Origin: Watersipora subatra
Lineage: Eukaryota; Bryozoa; Gymnolaemata; Cheilostomatida; Watersiporidae
DNA length: 64,000 nt
Reading direction: 5' to 3'
Assembly (NCBI RefSeq): GCF_963576615.1
Contig: NC_088715.1
Span: 54,010,459 to 54,074,458 of the forward strand
Made by a program: the position numbers and the translations under genes. The notes beneath the pieces are model-generated. The model was not told the DNA's origin. It did no database searches and worked only from the letters and a program-made list of their open reading frames with translations. This document shows positions 25,778 to 39,400 of the stretch, one piece after another; position 1 is the first letter of the stretch, and each line of letters starts with the position of its first letter.

Positions 25778-27978
25778 TAGGGGTAACCGGGGCACCTTTG
25801 GCCATGGGGCAGCTTTGGCCACCCCAGTTTTACTAAGAAAAAAATTATTGAAATTGTTCTCTCTGTCATAATAAACACGAAATGATCTAATAGACCACCC
25901 ATTGTAATCTTGGACCTACATGTGAAGTATTGTGGAAGTGGTAAGTAAATTATTGTTTTAGTGAGCTAAAGTACATTTGAAAGACATTAGTTGGAAGTTT
26001 TTTTTCTGAAGAAGTACAAATAGTAGACCAGCTTGCTAACTAGGTAAAATGTAGGCATTAGTTGCTAATTTAATCAAGTAGTCAAAGCCAATATCCAATC
26101 ACTTTGTAATTTGTGAGTGAGTATTTTGTCAATTATGAGCTGATGGGGCAGCTTTGGCCACAGAGTTCGGGGCACATTTGGCCATGACCAAATGTGCCCC
26201 GATACAAAGTTACTTGTCTGATATTATTTAACTCTGAAAATTTTATGCTTTAACTAGTATAACAATGCATTTTATTGCTTAGATTTCTACATTATTATTG
26301 TATTTTAAAGGATAGGGTTTACTGTTATTTTTGGAGTGTGACACTTTGGTTCGAACTTATACCAGCAAAAGACCAACATGGACATCTGAGGATGTCATGC
26401 TTACTGCAGTCAATAATGTGTTGGAAGGTAGACTTTTTGTAAGGCAGGTGTCAAAAGATCTTGGCATACCAAATTCCTCACTACACAACTATGTTAATGA
26501 AGCTAAACTAAATGGGCTTGACAACACAAAATTTGTGAAGTCAAATGTCACTAGACAGGTCTTCTCTGCAGACCAAGAAGAAAAGTCGAAGGATCACCTG
26601 CTTCTGTTGTCAACGCACCATCATGGGCTAACAAAGCGACATTCGCGTGAGCTAGCATATGAATAAGCTAAAAGAAATGACAGGGCCCACCCACCGCAGT
26701 GGGACACTAACAAATGTGCTGGCGATTACTGGATGAGTGATTTCTTGAAGAGGCATTCAAATATTTCATGTCACAAGCCAGAGGCTACTAGTTTATGCCG
26801 TGGAACAAGAATTTAGCTGACCAAAAAGCTCGCCAAGTTGTCCAAGTAATATCTGCTGAGCGTGGAATTCTGGCGACTATGATCGGAGCAGTAAATGCTT
26901 CTGGAGGATGTATTTCACCATTTCTATTTCTCCTCATGCTTTCAAGAGCACCAACTGAAACTATTGGTGCGGCGAACCCTTCAGGGTGAATTAATGCCGA
27001 GATCTTCAAACAGTGGCCTCAGCACTTCATCAACCATAGTCGATGCTCAAGAGAACCACCTGCCCTGTCATTACTTGACAACCAAGACAGCCACCTAAAC
27101 GTCGCAGCAATTGAATTTGCTAAGCAGAATGGTGTGGTAATGTTAACCTTCCTTCCCCATTGTAAAACAAACTCCAATCACTTGATATAACGGTTTATGG
27201 CCTTCTAAAACGCTATTTAAATGATGCTGTAAGCCCATAGCACTTGAATCGCAGATGACAGACTGTCTACATATATGATGTTTCTAGCCTATTAGGAAAA
27301 TCATTCCCACTAGCAATAACTATCTCAAATATCACATGAGGGTTCAGACGTCCAGGAAATTCACCATTTAACAGACACGCTTTTGCTGACGATGAGTTTC
27401 TAGGCACCTTTGTAACTGATCATCCAAACCCAGATGCAGCATCGTGTGGGATCCTATCTCTGGAACAGCCTATACCATCAGATCAACGTAGTTGCTCATA
27501 CAGTGGAGTACAGTTATTACAAGTGACACCATTGTGGTTCCAGAGAAATATGTCCATTTGTCAAGGCAAGTCCTTGACAAATGGACAAAAAATTTTATGA
27601 AAAATGTCATATTTTAGTTCAAAGAATATTATATTATGTTTTAAATACAATAATTAGTTACCTTGATATGTTTGAATAATCAAAAAATACATATATGCAA
27701 CAGTAGTTAGAAATTCTGAACAGTTCCGAGAGTGGCCATTTGTGCCCCAGTGGTGGCCAAAGCTGCCCCAGATGCGGGGCAGCTTTGGCCATTAGCCAGG
27801 TACTTTTGTAATCTGTTTTTCCGGTAACAAAAGCAGTATTAGATTTTTGAAAATATCTGTTTTAATACATCAAATATATGTGAATTGCCTGTCCAAATTT
27901 CAGAAAGTTGTAATTACTATCACACAAGTTATGGTGAAATAAGTGAATTTTGGCCAACGGTGCCCCGGTTACCCCTAT
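25778..27978 (+). mobile_element. pogo/Tigger-like DNA transposon with a decayed transposase
   Basis: Terminal inverted repeats GGGGTAACCGGGGCACC (from 25780) and GGTGCCCCGGTTACCCC (to about 27976) are flanked by TA on both sides, as expected for this superfamily. Inside each end, the motif GGGGCA followed by C/G, A/C and TTTGGCC recurs in both orientations (26146-26208 and 27731-27800), looking like subterminal transposase sites. The interior carries a broken pogo-type transposase. A perfect 16-bp hairpin lies at 27551-27587. The element sits in intergenic DNA between the P2X gene and the DEG/ENaC gene. Confidence 0.88.
26331..27440 (+). pseudogene. pogo/Tigger-like transposase, inactivated
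   Basis: Seen in order: a pipsqueak-type helix-turn-helix (KRPTWTSEDVMLTAVNNVLE, then VSKDLGIPNSSLHNYV); a CENP-B-like second DNA-binding region ending in RELAYE; the family motif KPEATSL near 26778; ISAERGILATMIGAVNASG (about 26850-26905); the second catalytic Asp in LLDNQDSHLN (about 27073-27102); the third in LDITVYG (about 27182); and a C-terminal FADDEFLGTFVTDH (about 27378-27420). Lesions: an in-frame TAA at 26664; an internal deletion near 26800 that removes the segment holding the first catalytic Asp; TGA for the conserved Trp near 26988; and a frameshift near 27165-27185, with more stops after it. The protein would have cut and pasted the element by DDD chemistry. This copy cannot. 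Confidence 0.88.
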
Positions 27979-28841
27979 ATCTGCAGTTAATGTTTGCTGC
28001 ATCATACCAACTATTAGCAATCAGTAAATATTTTAATCTCCTAAGAATGCTATAAAGGATTTTAAAGCTAACTGTCTGCTTTAAATTGTTGTTCACTGCA
28101 AACCGGAAAATGAAAAAAATGAAGGAGAAAATATTGCTTGGTTCTGCAGTATAAATTTTTTTGAAAATAAAGCAGGGGTACAAGTTATGATATTGTAAAA
28201 TTTTGTATCATGATTTTAACATATGACTTTAGTGAAAACTATTAGGATTTCTTAAACTCTATGTAATAACTCTATGTACTAGTGACTTAGAAAAAATGAA
28301 AACAATAAGTTGAATGAGTTTGGTGGAAGATCTATGAAAGTGAAAAACTACCAATTTTACACTTGAAATATTTGAAACAGTCTAAAACGGAATATTTGCC
28401 AATATTTCTGCAAGCTGAACAACTTTTTAGAAATTATTGTTTTAATGTAGTCTCTTTTTTAATGGGAATTTTTACAATTTTAATGTCGTTTGAAGACTCC
28501 TTCAAAAAATAACAAGTTAGCGACACCTGTCTCTTTGTTTCTGTTACATACTTTTATTTAAAGAAAAATAAAAACAATTTGATACACACATATATTAATT
28601 TCACAACATGAAAAAGTTTAAATAAAAATTGATACTCATTTTAAGATGAGCATACAGAGAGCATTTACAACATCTTGTCATACCATTTGCCAGACACAAA
28701 CCCATTTCCACAAACAAAGCAATTTGCAAAGTAAATGTTTTATTTATAGATAACGAATTAGCTTTGCATATGTATTTAACAACATATATGCTTAAAAATG
28801 TTAAGCAAATAGTGATAATCTTCATTTACCAAAGTAGTATT
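27979..28841. other. No gene recognised
   Basis: AT-rich spacer with no supported feature. Confidence 0.5.
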
Positions 28842-29045
28842 TATCTGTCTGTTCAAAGCCATGCAAAGAGCATTATGTAGAAAAGATCACCACCTGCTGA
28901 ATTCAAACCCAGGGCATTGCATATAAAAACGATCCTACTACCACTACACCAAATTGTCACTTTACCACATCATATGATAATCATGCAAATACTGATTACT
29001 CATGACGATCTCTCAGAATGCACAGAACTGGCAAACTTACTAGTT
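28842..29045 (-). mobile_element. tRNA-derived SINE family 1, copy 5
   Basis: The minus strand has the best tRNA-like promoter of the family: A box TGGTGTAGTGGTAGTAGG and B box GGGTTTGAATTC, preceded by the head GAGAGATCGTCATGAGTAAT and followed by a CAGACAGA tail. Confidence 0.8.
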
Positions 29046-29350
29046 TTAGAAAAACCTTGTCTTTAGAACAAAAAAGCTGAAAAGCCAAATAGTTTAAATT
29101 TAAATTTTGCAGATAGAAAAGACGAGTTTTTTTCAAAAACTAAATGTATAACTTCTTTGCTTGTTTCTGCCACAAGCTTATCGTAATAAGCTTTATTATA
29201 TCTGTATTGTTCTATTTAATCTAAATAACTCTTGAACCTTGGATTATATTGCAATCTCACTAAACACTCTATAAACTCTATAAAAAAGCCAGAATCTATT
29301 TTACTTCATTTCACTAAGATATAGTACGAAACTGAGTTGAGTACATTAGT

Positions 29351-29418
29351 TATCTGGAGTTACTAAATATCTGGAGTTACTAGTTATCTGGAGTTATTAG
29401 TTATCTGGAGTTACAAGT
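29351..29418 (+). repeat. 17-bp tandem repeat, four copies
   Basis: The unit TATCTGGAGTTACTAGT repeats four times with single-base variation. Confidence 0.9.
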
Positions 29419-30162
29419 AGTAGTGTATTAGTATTGGGTTTTAGAATGTAAGTTATGGGCAACAAGACATATACATTTATATGTAGGCCCCCTACATGTA
29501 TATATCAAATTCCTATTTTGAGTAATCATGACTCTCCACTCATTTAACAATATTTTTTGCATTTTAAGAATTAAATAATGTAAACAAAGATGCGGTTTTA
29601 AATATTTTGAAAATAATTTTTGCTCTTCTAAAAAGGCTATACATGACCACAGTATCAAAATTAACATATGTTTTTACAAACTGTGTGACTTTCAAGTTCA
29701 AAGATGGTTTGTTTGATCATTATTATCATTATTATTATTATTTGATCATTGTTTGATCTTTATATTGTGGTTGTCGTGGGTGCCGTTTTTATTGACAAAT
29801 GTAGCAGAGAAAAATGATCAACAGAATCATCAAAGCTATACTCTAAATCGAGGTTGGTAAGAGCTAAAATCAACCAAATGTATTCATAATGGTCTAAAAG
29901 GTGGTTTAAAACTTGTTCTGAAGGCTATAGATTGTTTGAATAAATCATTTGAATGTTTCTTTAGAAGCAGAGTGCAACATATTAGCATCAATAGTGGCGA
30001 TCATTAGAGTGTATTGAAGTCTATTTTTTAGCTCCAACATTTTTCAGTTTTTCTATCAAAACTTTGAAAAAAATATGCGATCGAAATGAATTATAATTCT
30101 ACTAGTTCAACCAAGTTTAACCAAGTTTAACCAAGTTCACCGCGTTTATTGCGTTTACCGAG

Positions 30163-31331
30163 TTCGCCGAGTTCGCCGAGTTCGCCGAGTTCGCCGAGTT
30201 CGCCGAGTTCGCCGAGTTCGCCGAGTTCGCCGAGTTCGCCGAGTTCGCCGAGTTCGCCGAGTTCGCCGAGTTCGCCGAGTTCGCCGAGTTCGCCGAGTTC
30301 GCCGAGTTCGCCGAGTTCGCCGAGTTCGCCGAGTTCGCCGAGTTCGCCGAGTTCGCCGAGTTCGCCGAGTTCGCCGAGTTCGCCGAGTTCGCCGAGTTCG
30401 CCGAGTTCGCCGAGTTCGCCGAGTTCGCCGAGTTCGCCGAGTTCGCCGAGTTCGCCGAGTTCGCCGAGTTCGCCGAGTTCGCCGAGTTCGCCGAGTTCGC
30501 CGAGTTCGCCGAGTTCGCCGAGTTCGCCGAGTTCGCCGAGTTCGCCGAGTTCGCCGAGTTCGCCGAGTTCGCCGAGTTCGCCGAGTTCGCCGAGTTCGCC
30601 GAGTTCGCCGAGTTCGCCGAGTTCGCCGAGTTCGCCGAGTTCGCCGAGTTCGCCGAGTTCGCCGAGTTCGCCGAGTTCGCCGAGTTCGCCGAGTTCGCCG
30701 AGTTCGCCGAGTTCGCCGAGTTCGCCGAGTTCGCCGAGTTCGCCGAGTTCGCCGAGTTCGCCGAGTTCGCCGAGTTCGCCGAGTTCGCCGAGTTCGCCGA
30801 GTTCGCCGAGTTCGCCGAGTTCGCCGAGTTCGCCGAGTTCGCCGAGTTCGCCGAGTTCGCCGAGTTCGCCGAGTTCGCCGAGTTCGCCGAGTTCGCCGAG
30901 TTCGCCGAGTTCGCCGAGTTCGCCGAGTTCGCCGAGTTCGCCGAGTTCGCCGAGTTCGCCGAGTTCGCCGAGTTCGCCGAGTTCGCCGAGTTCGCCGAGT
31001 TCGCCGAGTTCGCCGAGTTCGCCGAGTTCGCCGAGTTCGCCGAGTTCGCCGAGTTCGCCGAGTTCGCCGAGTTCGCCGAGTTCGCCGAGTTCGCCGAGTT
31101 CGCCGAGTTCGCCGAGTTCGCCGAGTTCGCCGAGTTCGCCGAGTTCGCCGAGTTCGCCGAGTTCGCCGAGTTCGCCGAGTTCGCCGAGTTCGCCGAGTTC
31201 GCCGAGTTCGCCGAGTTCGCCGAGTTCGCCGAGTTCGCCGAGTTCGCCGAGTTCGCCGAGTTCGCCGAGTTCGCCGAGTTCGCCGAGTTCGCCGAGTTCG
31301 CCGAGTTCGCCGAGTTCGCCGAGTTCGCCGA
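30163..31331 (+). repeat. 9-bp CpG-rich minisatellite TTCGCCGAG, 129 perfect copies
   Basis: The unit TTCGCCGAG repeats without a single visible mismatch from 30163 to 31323, followed by a partial unit. Each unit has two CpG, giving about 258 in 1.16 kb inside AT-rich DNA. Just upstream (30104-30162) are graded relatives such as AACCAAGTTT, ACCGCGTTT and ACCGAGTTC, which look like founding units. Both strands are open (PSS repeats on plus, TRR repeats on minus) only because the period is nine. Confidence 0.97.
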
Positions 31332-32239
31332 TTGCTTGCTTCAGCCAGTATAAAACTAAATAAAAACATATGCTGTTAGATAAAACATTTTATTCGGTTG
31401 ATCATTAAACTTTTTGGCTCCCATCAGTTAATATTTTATTGTTATAAAATCATTGTCAGCAACAGCTAGTAAAGGTTAATAGCTTGTATCAAACAAAGTT
31501 CTCTAAAAGGTTTAATTGAGAGCGAGTAGTCGAGGTTTAACTTGTAGCAAGTGTGTTTAAAGGAGTCTGAGATTAATCATTATTGAGGTCAGCTGATTAA
31601 CATGTTAAGCACTGACATGGAGAGAAAATGCTAGAATGACGTTTATAGTATGTTAACCAGCAATTGTTGCTAACAGATAATGCAAAAATATATTTGAATA
31701 AATTTTGGTTACTCAAAGCATTGTAAAATGACTTGTTTTACAATTTTATTACATATTGCATACAAAATGCCTTATCTTAGCATAAATTTTTAACTAACAC
31801 AATAAAATAACCCTAAAACTAATTTTTTTGTTTTTTTTATGTAACAGACTCCTGCCAACTCTGAATATTGCTAACTGCCTAACTGCTACCAAACTTACAA
31901 ACAGCAAATCTGCCAGAAGTATAGATAATGTAATAATTTTGAGAAAATTTTAATAAACTCTTAACTAGGACAAGAACTATATGTACTCTTGCATCAGTTT
32001 TCAAAGGTAATTTATTGAAAATTTTGCTGCTCTGTACTCAGCTAGATAGAAGTTTGCTCTAAAGCATGTCGGCCTTATATAGATATTAAAAGTTTTTGTT
32101 CAGCTTACTTTGTTTGCTCTACAACCCTTAAAGACACTAATTGACACCCTTATACATTATGAATCATTCATAGCTTATTGGTAGAAATTCAGTGAATAAT
32201 TTATAGTTGCGGAATTAGATTTCTTAGATTATTGGACAG
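31332..32239. other. No gene recognised
   Basis: AT-rich spacer right of the CpG array. No supported feature. Confidence 0.5.
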
Positions 32240-32715
32240 TTTTAAACGCCTTTAAAGATGAACTTAGATAAACTTTGAGTAGATTTTATTAGGAAGAACC
32301 AGTCTATATCTATTATATGCAATTGTTTTTGATGTTTGAGGGAATCTGACGGCCAGAATGTTTCAATATGAAAATTTAAAAAACTTGATAGCGGTTAAAA
32401 TACTCAGTTTTAAGCAAAAACGTTATATAATGTTTATTGTTGCTCTTTGGCAAGAACATCTACAGAATAGAGACCCGTAACGCTGCAGCTTAAATGATTT
32501 CGCCGATATAAATAATGTGAGAGACACAAAAGTCATGCAATTAGTGTTATTTATTAAGCACAAATTTATAACGTTTTAACGATAATCAAGCGTAGATGAT
32601 TTTAATCTTAAAAACATTCTGGCAATCCGATGACCTCAAACATCAAAATCAGTCACAAGTGATAAAAATATACTGATAATTTCTGATAACTTCTTCTGCA
32701 ATTTTGTACAAGCCC
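32240..32715. mobile_element. Foldback element family A, copy 5
   Basis: The clearest copy. GTTTTTGATGTTTGAGG, then CTGACGGCCAGAATGTTT (about 32324-32364), faces AAACATTCTGGCAATCCGAT followed by GACCTCAAACATCAAAATC (about 32612-32650). The outer parts include AAAGATGAACTTAG at the left. The middle has GAGACCCGTAACGCTGCAGC. Confidence 0.8.
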
Positions 32716-33475
32716 ATGTTTAAGAGTGGTTGAAACTGTACGATGGGAGCTTGGCAGCGTACCCATATGACGGCAAGTGGAATAGAATATAAAATTTCTT
32801 TCTACTTTTTCCATTATTTTAATGCCTGAGTCATAAGATCAGCCACTTTGATCTACCTCACTTACTTTAGCAGATATAAACTGTTTGCAAACATCTCGAA
32901 CTGTTTATAACCTTGAATTTTAAATTGAGAGTAATTTTGTTGATCTATTTATTGAAAATCTTTTTAAAAAGAGACGACAGTCATAACTGTTGGCCATTGA
33001 AATCTTTAATATGGTGAGTGAGTGTAGCGCCGTGGAAAGTAAAATCGCAGTCATCTAGTGAATAGATGGCTAGCCGAAACAAACTATAAAATTACTTGTT
33101 AGAAAATCTGAAGCTTATGTCAGCCAATCAATTTTCAGGCTGTATCAAGGAAATTTAAATATGTGTAAGCAAGTTGCTGCTATAAAAATTCTGCAGAAAA
33201 CATTGCCATAAATTCGCTAGCATAGGATGAACCAATGTGGTAATGTCTTTACCAGCTGTCTGCACAGCACAGTAACTTAGCTTATTTGAACAACTTCTTT
33301 CCAAGAGTTGAAAGTCAATATAGCACTAAATACTTTTCTTGCTAGTGTTATCAAATATTAATGATAAGAGGCAGCCATATTGATTTCTTAATCGTAAGCG
33401 AATGGCAGTTTTTTTGATTATTAAAGAGCTAGACTCAGAGTGAAATAGTTTAACATTTTTGTATAAATCTTTGAG

Positions 33476-36400
33476 ATGGCAGAAGACGAAAGTTTAGAAA
33501 CGCCTGAAAGCAGTTGGTCAAATTTCACTGAAACCACGTCTATGCATGGAGTCAGACACACAAGAATCGACAGCTCTTCACCAAAAAGGAGGTAGATAGG
33601 GACTGTATATTCAAAGAATTTTTCTACATGCGTTTTTACATGTTAGCATTATACTATCAAAGATATGCTATAAACACATGAGAAAAAGCAGCGATTAGAC
33701 ATACAGTATAACATGTACCTTGAAAACTCTTATTAATAGCTCTCAGCTGGAAACTTCGCCAAATATTCATTTCGTGTGTGCAATTTTGAAAAGTGGATGT
33801 AAAAACAATATTATTATTATTACTTATATTATTATTTATTATTATATTAGCAATATTATTGTTTAGGAAAACATTTGTGATCAAAATTCTAAAATAAATT
33901 AAATCTAGTAGTAAATTATTTGAGGTGAACATGAAAAATTTGTAGGAGCAAATATAATAGTTAGAATGACTATTCTACCATTTACAGGAAGTCAATTAAA
34001 ACTGAAAAGAATTTCAGAACTAGATGTTTTACAACTTATTAATTTGTTCTAAAGGTGTTTTGATATGATCCATACGTAAATCATCTTTACCACTTTTATA
34101 CTATTTCTCTAACAAAATGTGCTGCTTTTTAAGATTAAAAGGCAGCACATTCTATTTGTATGATAGCGCTATTTTAGCTATTTATTCACTTGTATGAATT
34201 TTAAAATTAATTTAAGTTTAGTTTGGTAATTTGCAAATGTGAAAAACAGCTAAAATAAGAACTTTAACAGTAACTTTTAGTCACTCATTATCTAGGATTT
34301 GAAATATATATTTTAACCTAATCAAATTCAAATCTGGTTTAGTATATATAGCAAATATTTGTTTTTGACAATCATTTTGACACTCATTATGAGTGATGCA
34401 GTTGTCACAAAATTGATTTCTCATTTGATGGTTTGTTTGTATTTTAGGTAAATCAACAGAACTTTGATAAACCAGGTTTATAACCTCTGGTGAATATTTA
34501 ATGATTTAGAGTGAAGTGATTTTAAGACTCTAACTAGGCCATAGAAGAAATGTCATGATGAGTAAGCAGAAAGTTTTGACAAAATAGCTAATAGAAAGAC
34601 CTAGGAGAATGAAAAATAAACAATAATTATTAACATATGTTAACTAATACAAAAGTATTTTATTATTAGTGATTGGCTTTAGTGATATTAGTGGATTAGT
34701 GATACTTCAGTGATTGGCTGAAAGCTAAATGCTTAATCATTGGAAAAAAGTAAAGAGTTTCATGATTTTTTTTCCCACAGACTTAATTTATGTATCAGTA
34801 ATTTGTTTATAAATACATTTGTTTTTTGCATAAAACTCATTTCAACCCATACAATGTAATAATAAATTTACTGCATCTGCAAAATTAGCATGTTAAGGAA
34901 AAAAGGCATTACTTTATGTTTACTTCTTTAAAAACTTTGTGATTATTTCACTAGGAAAGTGTAATTTCAAAATTCTGCTATCAAAATAATGGATATAGGA
35001 ACAATATGTAGATATATATTACTTCTATTTACACTGGTCAAAGCAGTTTAAGCAAAACCGACAATGAAATCAAAAATAGTAAAATAAAATTATTTTTTTG
35101 TAATGCAGTAAAAGAAATGATTTTTGTGTGACACTCTTCCATAACGTAAATTAGCATTGTGTCTGATATAAACTGCAGTAGTCGCTAGAGCAAGTGGGGA
35201 TGTTATGAATGATCAGGCAGATTAGAGATGCAATTTGAGTATTTTCAACAGGAAAATATCTAATAGCACAATTAGGATCAGTATTAAAGACATTTTAAGA
35301 CTGATCCTAACTGTATATATCACATGGCATATCCCTTACGGATAATTTTGAGAGCACTATAACTTTTCTACGTCAGTTTTGGATACAAAGGGGTATGATC
35401 ATGCAGTTTGTTTTAAATGATAGTAGGAAAAAATTATTGGCGGTTTTGTACTGAATTCTATGAACAAAGTTTTATAACAAAAAAAATGCCATAAAATACT
35501 GAATTGTAGCACCGTTGTCTAAAGGGCACTAAAAAGTTAATACTTAAAAACTAAGCCATGGTAATAAATGTCATTTTTCTTCTCAGCTGTTATATCTGTA
35601 ATTGGCTGATGAAAATGCAAATGGTTTCCTAATACGAACCTAAATAAATTATTATCTTTTACTCTATAAGTCTTTTTAAGTAGATGCTCCCGAACTGTGC
35701 ATTGCCACAATGATAATTCTTAATTTGTTGACAGTCTTTAAGCTAGGAATTACTGAATTAAAAACTGGCAGCTTCAGTTAAATAGATAAATTTAGTGAAG
35801 AACATGCATAGCAGTGAGAAAATTTAACCAAAATACTTGTGAAAAATTCGCAGTTTCAATAGGTTTTTTAATGAACGTTTTAACTAGATATTTGAGTAAC
35901 ACAATTTTTCAAAAGTGGTCAATAATGTACATGTGAAATGCTGGCGTTTTTTTCCTTTTTATTGGCTCATTTAAAAGATTTTATCATATACTCCATGTTT
36001 ATAACTTATATTACTAGTAGATGCTGCAGTCGGTGTTAGTAATAGTTACAGGTGATTAAAGCAGCAATCACCAGTCGCAATTAAAGCTACGACAAGAACA
36101 ATTTGCCAAGCTATGTTGTTCTAGTTTAGTGCGTTTTTAACTGTGGAATGAGCCCACTCTTTAGGGGGTGCAACGCTCATTAAAGAGAATGCATGGCTTT
36201 GCGAAGAAAGGAGGCATGTTTTGATTTTGTATTTTAACGTTTGATATCTTAGATGAAAGTGTAATAGCGCATCTACTACATTGAGGGCAGTTGCGCTGTG
36301 GTTGTCAAAGTGTGCACAATGAGCATTTGATCAATAGAGTAAGAATTGGTTTACACTGAGCAAGTGTGCCTCGTACAGAGCAGGTGAATTAAGTATTGAA

Positions 36401-39400
36401 TCTTTCATGTTATAGTGAATAGAGTTATTCTTTGTAGTAAGTTGATCCATGTTTATCTCTTCTTAACATTGATGAGGATACAATGTTACGCGGACATGTA
36501 CTTGAAACTTTTATTTTAGATAATTGTAACTGTTTATATAAGTGGTGGGACAAGATGTTCCTTTCACCTAAAGGCACAGAGGGAGGTGGAATAGTTATGG
36601 AAAGTCACTTGCCTAGAGTAAAATTACTTTTATTAAAGCACTAATGATCAACTGATCAACTGTTCAGCTCTTCTCTGGCTCTGAGTTTGCAAAATGCTAG
36701 GGCAACTGAAGCATTGAGTTAATAGGCTGATCCCATAAGCAAACCGATTGCAGTTACTAGGGGCTCCCACAGTGGATCAATAAAGCAAGTCTCTATGATG
36801 TATAATCTATACATTTTGTGGTCACATATCGGTTTACGAGCTAGGAATGTGTGCTCAGAATATCGCGATGGAAGAATATAAAGTATTGATTTGTAGAGCA
36901 GCATTTGAAGCTGCTACTGAAAGGATTACAACACGCTTATTTCATTACTAATCTCATGGTTACACAAGATTTAACGTTCCGGCCCATCGCTTATTAGGTT
37001 TTTACCTCATAACCATAGTGACATGTACATGCTAAAATGAAGATTCTCCAAAAAATTGCAATGAAATTGCAAAATTATATAATCCTGTAATTTTAATTTA
37101 GTTAACTTGTGTACAGTGTGCATTCCATGAGTATTTTGAAAACTTTGAAAGCATTTTATAAAAAGCTTGGCTAGCTAGTTATTTTATGTGTTGACGAACT
37201 TCACCACCGATACTTGTGAACATTGTGAGCATAGGAGCAATTTAAGATCTTGTGCATGGCTTCTGCATGTACATGGGTCATATGTGGGCAGACTGTTGCT
37301 AGGCTCAGACCTCTGCCTTGCAGTTTCACAGCACAATGTGTTTATCACTAGACCAGAGCTGCTCATTTACATTTACAAAGAGAATGTATATATTGAATAT
37401 AATGCATTATATTTATATATCAAATATAACATATAACATGTATATCTTGTATAATCTAGAAGCTACTATATTTTTGCAGGTTTTTCTGGAGTCTTATCAT
37501 AGCTGGTGGAGCGACCTATGTTGTGATAGCATCAGTTTTCTTTCTGCAAGATTTTGCCAAGCTACTCATCAAAACTAAAATCAAACTCAAGAATGCTGAC
37601 AACCTACTAGTAAGTCAGAGTTTAAATTATTCCTTTCTTTCAAGTGAATTTGTTTTTGGTCTATCATGAAGTTTTATCTACCAGTAAGTCAGATTTAAAA
37701 CTATTTTTTGTTCAAATGGATTTGTTTGGACAGACATGATCACTAAGAAAATTAGTGGTGCCCTCTTGTTGGTTATCTTAAGCAGATTCTAAAAGCTAAC
37801 AAACATCAAGCTGCTCATACAGACACCTGAAATGCCTACATTACTAAACACTATTGGGTCAAATATTTACACACTAGCCCTAATGCAGAAAGCTGACACA
37901 CCAAAGTTGGATTTCATAGCTCACAAGCTCAACTACCAATATTATTATTAATAAATCTCGCTCGGTCATTAAGAGTATGTGTGTGTTAGTACTCGTAAAT
38001 GCTATGCATTTCCACAGTTTTGGCCAATTTTTTCAAACTTCACACTCATGTGCTTTTTGCTTTCCGCTAATTTGGCGAAATATTTGGCTTCAAAACTTTA
38101 TTTTATTCCTTAAAACCAGTTTAAGGTTAATGCTCTACATGTTCTGGTGTTATTAAATAACCATGCTTAACTTTCAGAATAATTAGGGTTTTGAATTGCA
38201 TTTTTCTATATATTGACCTCCTAGAATGCTTCGGATTAGTATCCTTTACAAAGATTTTGTGTCTATGGCAACGTGAAACTTCCTTCATTTATTTATATAC
38301 TAGCTGTGCTACTCAGCGTTGGCCGGGTAATAGAAAAGTCTTTGAACAGAAAAATTGATTTGTATTTAACATATAACAAAATTTGTTATTCTAACTATCA
38401 AACTACATATCATGAGAGAAGTGTTTCGTCTTATAAACAATGAGAGGCAGTGAGGCCTGCGCGCTATTAGCCTGTGCGCTACTAGCCAGTCTGTTTAATA
38501 ATGTGAGCAAACAGCTTCTCGTGATGTTATGCTATGACCCGCGTCGTACGTAAAACATTTAGGTGTTTGTGCTCATATAATGACTTATATTGTCAAGCTA
38601 GCAATTTGATTTCTGTAGTCTAATGGGTAGGGTGTCAGACTGGTGAGCGGCAGGGCCTGAGATTGAATTATCTTCAGTACCGAAACTTTATTCAAAAATT
38701 TTAAGATCTATAGCTGGACAATCAATCCTACAAATACACAAACGATGACAAACTTGAAGAAAAAATATATAGATTCTTACAATAAAAGAGGCTATATTAA
38801 AGACTAATTCAAATCATATGAGTAATCTGCAAACCTGGATATGACCTTAACAACGAACACTGTATAAAATTTATCATTGATGCAAAAGCTTTATTGAAGA
38901 GCAGTGAGATAATGCTATATTTTAAACATAATTATATACCATGTATTTTTCATTGCTATAGACTGCTAAGTGTTTATAGGCATTCATTATACAAAAAAAA
39001 ATTACCTGTGCTGCATTTTGTGGATATATTTCTTAAGTATACAATTAGCATCAGTGCACTATTTTGTGCTTATCCATCTCAAAGCAAGTGGCTAAAATCA
39101 AAAGAATTTGGTGCGCAACTACACAAAATACTTTATTTCGTGAATGTAATGTTGTATATAATAATTTATTGATTGTAATGATTGATGGCTGATTGTGAGG
39201 AAGTGTGCCAACCATTAGTTTGTAATTGCTGACGTATATCGAATATATTGTTGAATATATTGTTTCAGTTTCCAACGGTTACGATCTGCAACAGAAACTA
39301 CTGGAAAAGGTCTCAGATTCTTCCGGATCACCTTACACAAAAGGAAAAAGACTTGGTGAATATGTGGATGACGGACCTTTGGTTAAATAATCATAATGAA

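Noticed and set aside
26788..27009. 73-codon minus-strand frame
   Set aside because: It is an antisense shadow of the decayed pogo transposase.
30149..31369. 404-codon PSS-repeat (plus) and TRR-repeat (minus) frames
   Set aside because: Both strands are open at once because the period is 9 bp; this is a minisatellite, not a protein.
34116..34151. microRNA precursor
   Set aside because: The loop is two bases and the stem only 17 bp, too small for a typical precursor.
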